NCBI GenBank assembly: GCA_964393275.1
Contig: CAYMTA010000123.1
Coordinates: forward strand, 1-8,762
Length of the DNA stretch: 8,762 nucleotides
From: SLRI01 sp964393275
GTDB taxonomy: Bacteria > Pseudomonadota > Alphaproteobacteria > Geminicoccales > Geminicoccaceae
Direction of reading: 5' to 3'
Position 1 is the stretch's first letter. Every line of letters starts with the position of its first letter. The notes under the pieces are model-generated. The model was given only the letters and a program-made list of their open reading frames with translations. It did no database searches and was not told the origin of the DNA. Both the position numbers and the translations under genes were made by a program. Shown piece after piece: positions 5,894 to 8,762 of the stretch.

Positions 5894-7051
5894 TCAGTCG
5901 ACCACGATCAAGTCCCGGCTCGCCCCGGTGAGCATCTCCGCCCCGTCTTCCGTCACCAGCACGTTGTCGATCAGCCTCGCACCCAGCCGCTCCGCGGCGA
6001 TGAAGACCGGGGGCTCGATCGAGAGGACCATGCCGGCTTCGAGCGTGTAGGGGCTGTCGTTCAGCATGTGCAGGGGCTCGCCCCAGCTCGGCGGGAAGCC
6101 GGGGGCGAGGCCGTAGCCGGTCGTGTGGACGCGGTGAGCGTCGAGCCCGGCCTCGGCGATCACCGCGCGGGCGGCGTCGTGCGGGGCGCTGGCGCCGACA
6201 CCCGGGCGGATCGCCGCGATGCAGGCGTCCTGCGCCCGGCGAACGATGTCGTAAAGCCCCAGCATCCGCGCGGTGGGCGGGCCCATCGAGAACTGGCGGC
6301 CGATGGTGGCGGTGTAGCGCTTCCAGGTGGCGCCGTACTCGACGCTGCCGAAATCGCCCGCCCGCAGCAGGCGCTGCGTCGGGGCGCCGTGGCTGAAGCC
6401 CGACCGCTCGCCCGAGACGAGGTTGATGGGGCTTGCCGCAATACCGCTGCCGGCCTTCATCAATGCCGCCATGACCTCGCCGGCGACCGAAAGCTCGCTT
6501 CGCCCGGGCCGAAGGGCGCTGGCGAAAACCGCCATGGCCGCGTCGGCGAGCCGTGCCGCCTCGCGAATACAGGCGATCTCCGCCGGCGACTTCACCAGCT
6601 TCAGATCGTGCACCAGGGTCGAGGGCTCGGCCACGAGGCTGGTGCCCAAAACGTCACGCAGCGCCAGGTAGTGGTGCGGATGCAGGTAATAGGCCAGCAC
6701 CTCGAGGCCGATCCGGGCATCCATCAGGCCGAGCCTTTTCGCCACGGCCGTGAAGTGCGGGATCGGGTCCTCGGCGATGCCGCCACCCCAGCCCACCACC
6801 TCGTCGACCAGGGCGTCGTCCCGGAGCTCCGCCACCTCGCCCGCCCGCGCCAGGACCACGAGCGGCGCCTCCTCGGCGCTGAAGAAGAGGCACTGGAATT
6901 CCTGGTAGCTCTTGGCATCCGAGCCGGTCAACCAGTGGATCGAGACGGGATGGATGACGACCAGCCAGTCGATGTTCCGCTCGCGCAGGGCCGCGCGCAG
7001 GCGCCTTCGCCGATCGGCGAACTCGGCGGCGGTGAAGTCGTGCCTGGACAT
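5894..7051 (-). CDS. M24-fold hydrolase, metal-site-degenerate (creatinase/ectoine hydrolase-like)
   Basis: This 385-residue protein has the two-domain 'pita-bread' layout: a creatinase-type N-terminal domain (about 10-150) and an M24 catalytic domain (about 155-385, from LKLVKSPAEIACIREAARLAD). H221 (SGERSGFSHGAP), H309 (VHTTGYGLAPG) and E346 (SIEPPV) are conserved. The two metal-binding Asp of aminopeptidases are replaced, the first by E238 (GSVEYG) and the second by about T248 in KRYTATIGRQF, and the last Glu by D362 (LIDNVLVTEDG). This E..G...RY....R pattern resembles metal-independent creatinase and ectoine hydrolase EutD/DoeA, so C-N hydrolysis of a small amidine or amide is likelier than peptide cleavage. 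A GGAGAG Shine-Dalgarno precedes the ATG. It is convergent to the ABC operon and separately transcribed. It is probably the first catabolic step of the same pathway (inference). Confidence 0.82.
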   Translation of the reverse strand: MSRHDFTAAEFADRRRRLRAALRERNIDWLVVIHPVSIHWLTGSDAKSYQEFQCLFFSAEEAPLVVLARAGEVAELRDDALVDEVVGWGGGIAEDPIPHFTAVAKRLGLMDARIGLEVLAYYLHPHHYLALRDVLGTSLVAEPSTLVHDLKLVKSPAEIACIREAARLADAAMAVFASALRPGRSELSVAGEVMAALMKAGSGIAASPINLVSGERSGFSHGAPTQRLLRAGDFGSVEYGATWKRYTATIGRQFSMGPPTARMLGLYDIVRRAQDACIAAIRPGVGASAPHDAARAVIAEAGLDAHRVHTTGYGLAPGFPPSWGEPLHMLNDSPYTLEAGMVLSIEPPVFIAAERLGARLIDNVLVTEDGAEMLTGASRDLIVVD

Positions 7052-7078
7052 GTGAGCTCTCCACTACCTAAAGGCGGT

Positions 7079-7102
7079 GGCTTCGGATTACTGCTCGAAG
7101 CC
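7079..7102. repeat. Inverted repeat upstream of the M24 gene
   Basis: GGCTTCG (7079-7085) and CGAAGCC (7096-7102) are perfect 7-bp arms around a 10-base spacer, 28-51 bp upstream of the M24 ATG. The symmetry (arm centres 17 bp apart) suits an operator for a dimeric regulator or a 5'-leader hairpin. It does not match the IclR-type palindrome at 372-387. The rest of the 165-bp gap (7052-7216) shows no convincing gene or promoter to me. Confidence 0.4.
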
Positions 7103-7216
7103 GGATCGGTCTGCCATGCGGCGGACTGGCAGCGCGAACGACGGCGCCATATCGACCCGCCCCGCCACTCGGGTTGCGGCGCGCTGTCGGGCGTCCCTCG
7201 GGGGTGCAGATGTCGC

Positions 7217-7666
7217 TCAGTCGTCGAAGGTGGTGAGCGTGGCGCCGTCGTCGGCGACGAAGATGGCGAGCAGGCTGGCGGGCTCGGTGGCGCTCGCGTT
7301 CTCGCTCACCAGATGCTCGCTGCCCGGCGGCTCGAAGAAGCTCTGGCCGGCCTCGTAGACCCGGGCCGGGCCGGTCGCCGAGCTCTCGGAGCGGATGGCG
7401 CCCGAGAGCACATAGGCGAAGACGCTGCCGGCATGGTGGTGGGCAGCGGACTTGCCGCCCGGGGCGTAGCTGACGACGACGGCGGTCAGGCTCTTGCCCG
7501 GCACGTTCGGCAAGGTGCCCGAGAAGGCGACCTCCACCTCGCCGCCCGGCACCTGCTCGCCCGGCACCTCGCCGCCCGGCACGGCGTCGGCCGCGCGGCA
7601 GGTCGAGGCGAGCGGCATGGCTGCCGCGAGAAGGGTGGCCAGGGCGATGGTGCGCGAGCCGGTCAT
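7217..7666 (-). CDS. Exported small cupin-domain protein
   Basis: This 149-residue protein begins with a Sec-type signal peptide (MTGSRTIALATLLAAAMPLA, likely cleaved near CRA/ADA at about 25-28), followed by a short repeat linker (VPGGE-VPGEQ-VPGGE, about 29-43). A single cupin barrel follows. Motif 1 is GGKSAAHHHAGSVFAYVLSG (70-89), with H76-H78 as metal ligands but no Glu at the usual place. Motif 2 is GQSFFEPPGSEHLVSEN (107-123), with H118. Metal binding is likely; the reaction is unknown. GAAGGAG lies before the ATG. It is the second gene of a leftward pair, 39 bp after an AhpD-like gene. CMD-family and cupin genes are often neighbours, but a shared function is not established. Confidence 0.85.
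   Translation of the reverse strand: MTGSRTIALATLLAAAMPLASTCRAADAVPGGEVPGEQVPGGEVEVAFSGTLPNVPGKSLTAVVVSYAPGGKSAAHHHAGSVFAYVLSGAIRSESSATGPARVYEAGQSFFEPPGSEHLVSENASATEPASLLAIFVADDGATLTTFDD
7538..7582. repeat. Three tandem 15-bp repeats within the cupin gene
   Basis: CTCGCCGCCCGGCAC (7538-7552), CTGCTCGCCCGGCAC (7553-7567) and CTCGCCGCCCGGCAC (7568-7582) are in tandem; the first and third are identical. On the coding strand they give five-residue units VPGGE/VPGEQ/VPGGE just after the signal peptide. Whole units can be gained or lost without a frameshift, so linker length may vary between strains. Confidence 0.85.
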
Positions 7667-7705
7667 GGGCTTGCTCCTTCTTGCGAGGCTCGTGGCTGGC
7701 GAGGC

Positions 7706-8167
7706 TCAGGCTGCGATCGGGGCGGGCCTGGTCGGGTGGATCGAGCGAAAGCTGATGGCGAACCGGTTCCAGGTGTTGATGGCAGCGACCGCGAGGGTCA
7801 GCTTGACCAGCTCGTCCTCGGCGAAGTGCTGGCGCACCTCGGCGTAGACCGCGTCCGGGACGTGGGTCTCGGAGATGAGGGTCACCGCCTCGGTCCAGGC
7901 CAGCGCCGCCCGCTCGCGCTCGCTGTAGAGCGGCGATTCGCGCCAGGCGTCGAGCAGATAGAGGCGCTCCTCGGTCTCGCCCCGAGCACGGGCATCCCTG
8001 GTGTGCATGTGGATGCAGAAGGCGCAGCCATTGATCTGCGAGGCGCGGGTCTTGACGAGGTCGATCAGCGACGGCTCGAGGCCGCTGGCCTGGACCTGGC
8101 TCTCGAGGGCAAGAACCGCCTTCATCACCTCGGGTGCGACCTGGTAGGGGTTCAATCTCGGCTTCAT
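7706..8167 (-). CDS. Carboxymuconolactone decarboxylase/AhpD-like family protein
   Basis: This protein has 153 residues from ATG 8167. AGGA at the 8176-8180 region lies 8 bases upstream of this ATG, while it sits directly against the alternative ATG at 8176 (three residues longer); the reading upstream to 8389 is not protein-like. The AhpD active-site pattern is C48-x2-C51-x3-H55 (GCAFCIHMHTRDA), with D36 where AhpD has a Glu. The pair suggests thiol-disulfide (alkylhydroperoxidase-like) activity rather than lactone decarboxylation. Helical segments around LAWTEAVTLI and ELVKLTLAVAAINTWNRFAISF are typical. It leads a two-gene unit with the cupin. A 7-bp stem (8185-8191 with 8204-8210) lies just before the Shine-Dalgarno. 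Confidence 0.9.
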   Translation of the reverse strand: MKPRLNPYQVAPEVMKAVLALESQVQASGLEPSLIDLVKTRASQINGCAFCIHMHTRDARARGETEERLYLLDAWRESPLYSERERAALAWTEAVTLISETHVPDAVYAEVRQHFAEDELVKLTLAVAAINTWNRFAISFRSIHPTRPAPIAA

Positions 8168-8285
8168 GGTGGTCATCCTTTCAGGCGCTCGGCCGGCACG
8201 TTTCGAGCGCACCGCCGGCTTCGCGATTCCTCGAAGACGGGACGGCCATGCCGGGGTCTCGCCGTTCTTCGATTGTGGACCGGCA

Positions 8286-8314
8286 AATTTATGCCGACGG
8301 CACCCGGCCGTCCA
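8286..8314 (-). promoter_or_regulatory. Candidate promoter of the AhpD-like/cupin pair
   Basis: On the minus strand TGGACG (8309-8314, 4 of 6) is followed after exactly 17 bp by TAAATT (8286-8291, 4 of 6), in the only AT-rich patch of the 164-bp gap between the SDR stop and the AhpD-like start. It would give a leader of about 110 bases. It is based on consensus match only. Confidence 0.3.
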
Positions 8315-8331
8315 GCGGACCCGGGCACCGC

Positions 8332-8461
8332 CTAATAGGTCGCCCGGCCGCCCGAGAGGTCGAAGACGGCGCCGGTCGAGAAGCTGCATTCCTCGCTGCC
8401 GAGCCAGGCGACCATGGATGCCACCTCGTCCAGGCGCACGAACCGGCCCATGGCCAGGGCG
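8332..8461 (-). pseudogene. 3' remnant of a short-chain dehydrogenase/reductase (SDR) gene
   Basis: The minus strand ends in MGRFVRLDEVASMVAWLG, SEECSFSTGAVFDLSGGRATY and TAG. This is the characteristic SDR C-terminus ('G R...eEVA..v.wL.S...sf.TGavfdlsGGr'). A whole SDR is about 250 residues, but the SDR-like reading stops within 8443-8461; beyond it the minus frame shows no TGxxxGxG, YxxxK or other SDR content. The opposite strand there is part of a sugar isomerase. Only about 35-40 residues survive, so the gene is dead as shown. It points the same way as the AhpD-like and cupin genes, so it may once have headed that unit. Confidence 0.75.
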
Positions 8462-8493
8462 ACCTCTTCGTCGCCGCCCTGGCCATGGGCCGG
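8443..8493. repeat. Perfect 19-bp inverted repeat at the SDR/isomerase junction
   Basis: CCGGCCCATGGCCAGGGCG (8443-8461) and CGCCCTGGCCATGGGCCGG (8475-8493) are exact reverse complements around a 13-base spacer. The left arm, read leftward, encodes the ALAMGR of the SDR frame; the right arm, read rightward, encodes ALAMGR of the isomerase frame. The fusion of the two truncated genes lies in the left arm. Confidence 0.9.
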
Positions 8494-8762
8494 CTGCCGA
8501 CCGGCGATGCGCTTCTCGCCACGGCGCGCGCCGCCGGTGCCAGGACCGCCGTCGTCACCACCGCACCGGCGAAGGTCGAAGGCGCCGACCTCACCCTCCA
8601 CCTCCCCGGCCGCACCATGGCCGACCCGCCCTGCCCCGACCTCCCGCTCGGCGGCGGCTTCGAGCTGGCGCTGTCGCTGTTTTTCGACCTGACGGTGATC
8701 GAGCTGATGGGGAGATGGGACTCGGCAACGCGGACATCGCGAAGCGCCACGCCAATGTGCTT
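8443..8762 (+). pseudogene. SIS-domain sugar-phosphate isomerase (6-phospho-3-hexuloisomerase-like), 5'-truncated, frameshifted, runs off the right edge
   Basis: With no start codon in frame, the plus strand reads PAHGQGDLFVAALAMGRLPT (from 8443), then GDALLATARAAGARTAVVTT, LHLPGRTMADPP and LPLGGGFELALSLFFDLTVIELMG. This matches the C-terminal half of a single-domain SIS isomerase (GD.f....G...t.....a..aG..t..vT, LP..TMAD, LP.Gs.fE.al..l.d). At the G-run 8709-8712 the frame breaks. Adding one base restores GEMGLGNADIAKRHANVL, the expected ending (compare ...R..NL/VL in family members). The N-terminal half, about 75-90 residues, is missing at the junction with the SDR remnant. It is either a real pseudogene or an assembly or sequencing error near the end of the sequence. 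Family recognition is by motif memory. Confidence 0.7.

Noticed and set aside
7590..7610. Possible lipobox (LASTC) in the cupin signal peptide
   Set aside because: The residue before Cys is Thr, not Gly/Ala/Ser, and an Ala-x-Ala type site follows directly, so a normal signal-peptidase-I export is likelier.
8168..8331. ECF41-type promoter before the AhpD-like gene, suggested by the common link of such genes with ECF41 sigma factors
   Set aside because: I found no TGTCACA-type -35 with a CGTC-type -10 at the right spacing; only a weak sigma-70-like match is present.
5837..8335. An 832-codon open frame on the plus strand
   Set aside because: It lies antisense to the M24, cupin and AhpD-like genes, all of which show clear family motifs, signal peptides or active sites. 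Its translation is low-complexity Arg/Gly/His/Asp sequence with no domain, the usual result of high GC at third codon positions.
8332..8762. Minus-strand open frames 8332-8601 and 8289-8750 as complete small genes
   Set aside because: Only the last 35-40 codons of the first are SDR-like; the remainder is antisense to the isomerase fragment, and the second has no recognisable content.
1..8762. tRNA, rRNA, CRISPR arrays, insertion sequences or phage genes
   Set aside because: No cloverleaf, rRNA-like stretch, regularly spaced direct repeats, transposase motif or terminal-repeat pair was seen; the only repeats are the short ones listed.

Overview
The window is GC-rich, densely packed chromosomal DNA. 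Its gene content (IclR regulator, polar amino acid ABC importer, small catabolic enzymes) and codon use point to an alphaproteobacterium. That assignment is an inference from style; there is no rRNA or other marker gene here.

Left part (1-5726). A partial IclR-family regulator runs leftward off the window edge. It is divergent from a seven-gene, tightly spaced rightward operon. The operon encodes two amino acid ABC permeases, an ATPase, a secreted binding protein, a zinc-dependent N-acyl amino acid deacylase (AstE/AspA/DoeB-like), a PLP-dependent threonine/serine dehydratase-like enzyme, and a RidA-family imine deaminase. The 118-bp divergent gap holds a perfect 16-bp palindrome that looks like the IclR operator, and a second inverted repeat over a candidate -10. 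An 11-bp GC hairpin follows the binding-protein gene. The logic reads as: import a polar amino acid derivative, remove an N-acyl group, eliminate the amine with PLP, and clear the reactive enamine/imine with RidA.

Middle (5727-7051). A structured 167-bp convergent gap separates the operon from a leftward M24-fold ('creatinase/prolidase-like') hydrolase. Its metal ligands are replaced in a way seen in creatinase and ectoine hydrolase (EutD/DoeA). An M24 hydrolase, an AstE-like deacylase, a PLP dehydratase and an amino acid ABC importer together recall ectoine utilisation (ehu/eut, doe). The regulator, gene order and missing partners differ from the known clusters, so the substrate is open. This is the best candidate here for a new or variant pathway.

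Right part (7217-8762). A leftward pair encodes an AhpD-like carboxymuconolactone-decarboxylase-family protein and an exported small cupin with a 15-bp tandem repeat. It is followed by the 3' remnant of an SDR gene. That remnant is fused head-on, at a perfect 19-bp inverted repeat, to an N-terminally truncated and apparently frameshifted SIS-domain sugar-phosphate isomerase gene that runs off the right edge. This junction is either a rearrangement scar or an assembly artefact.
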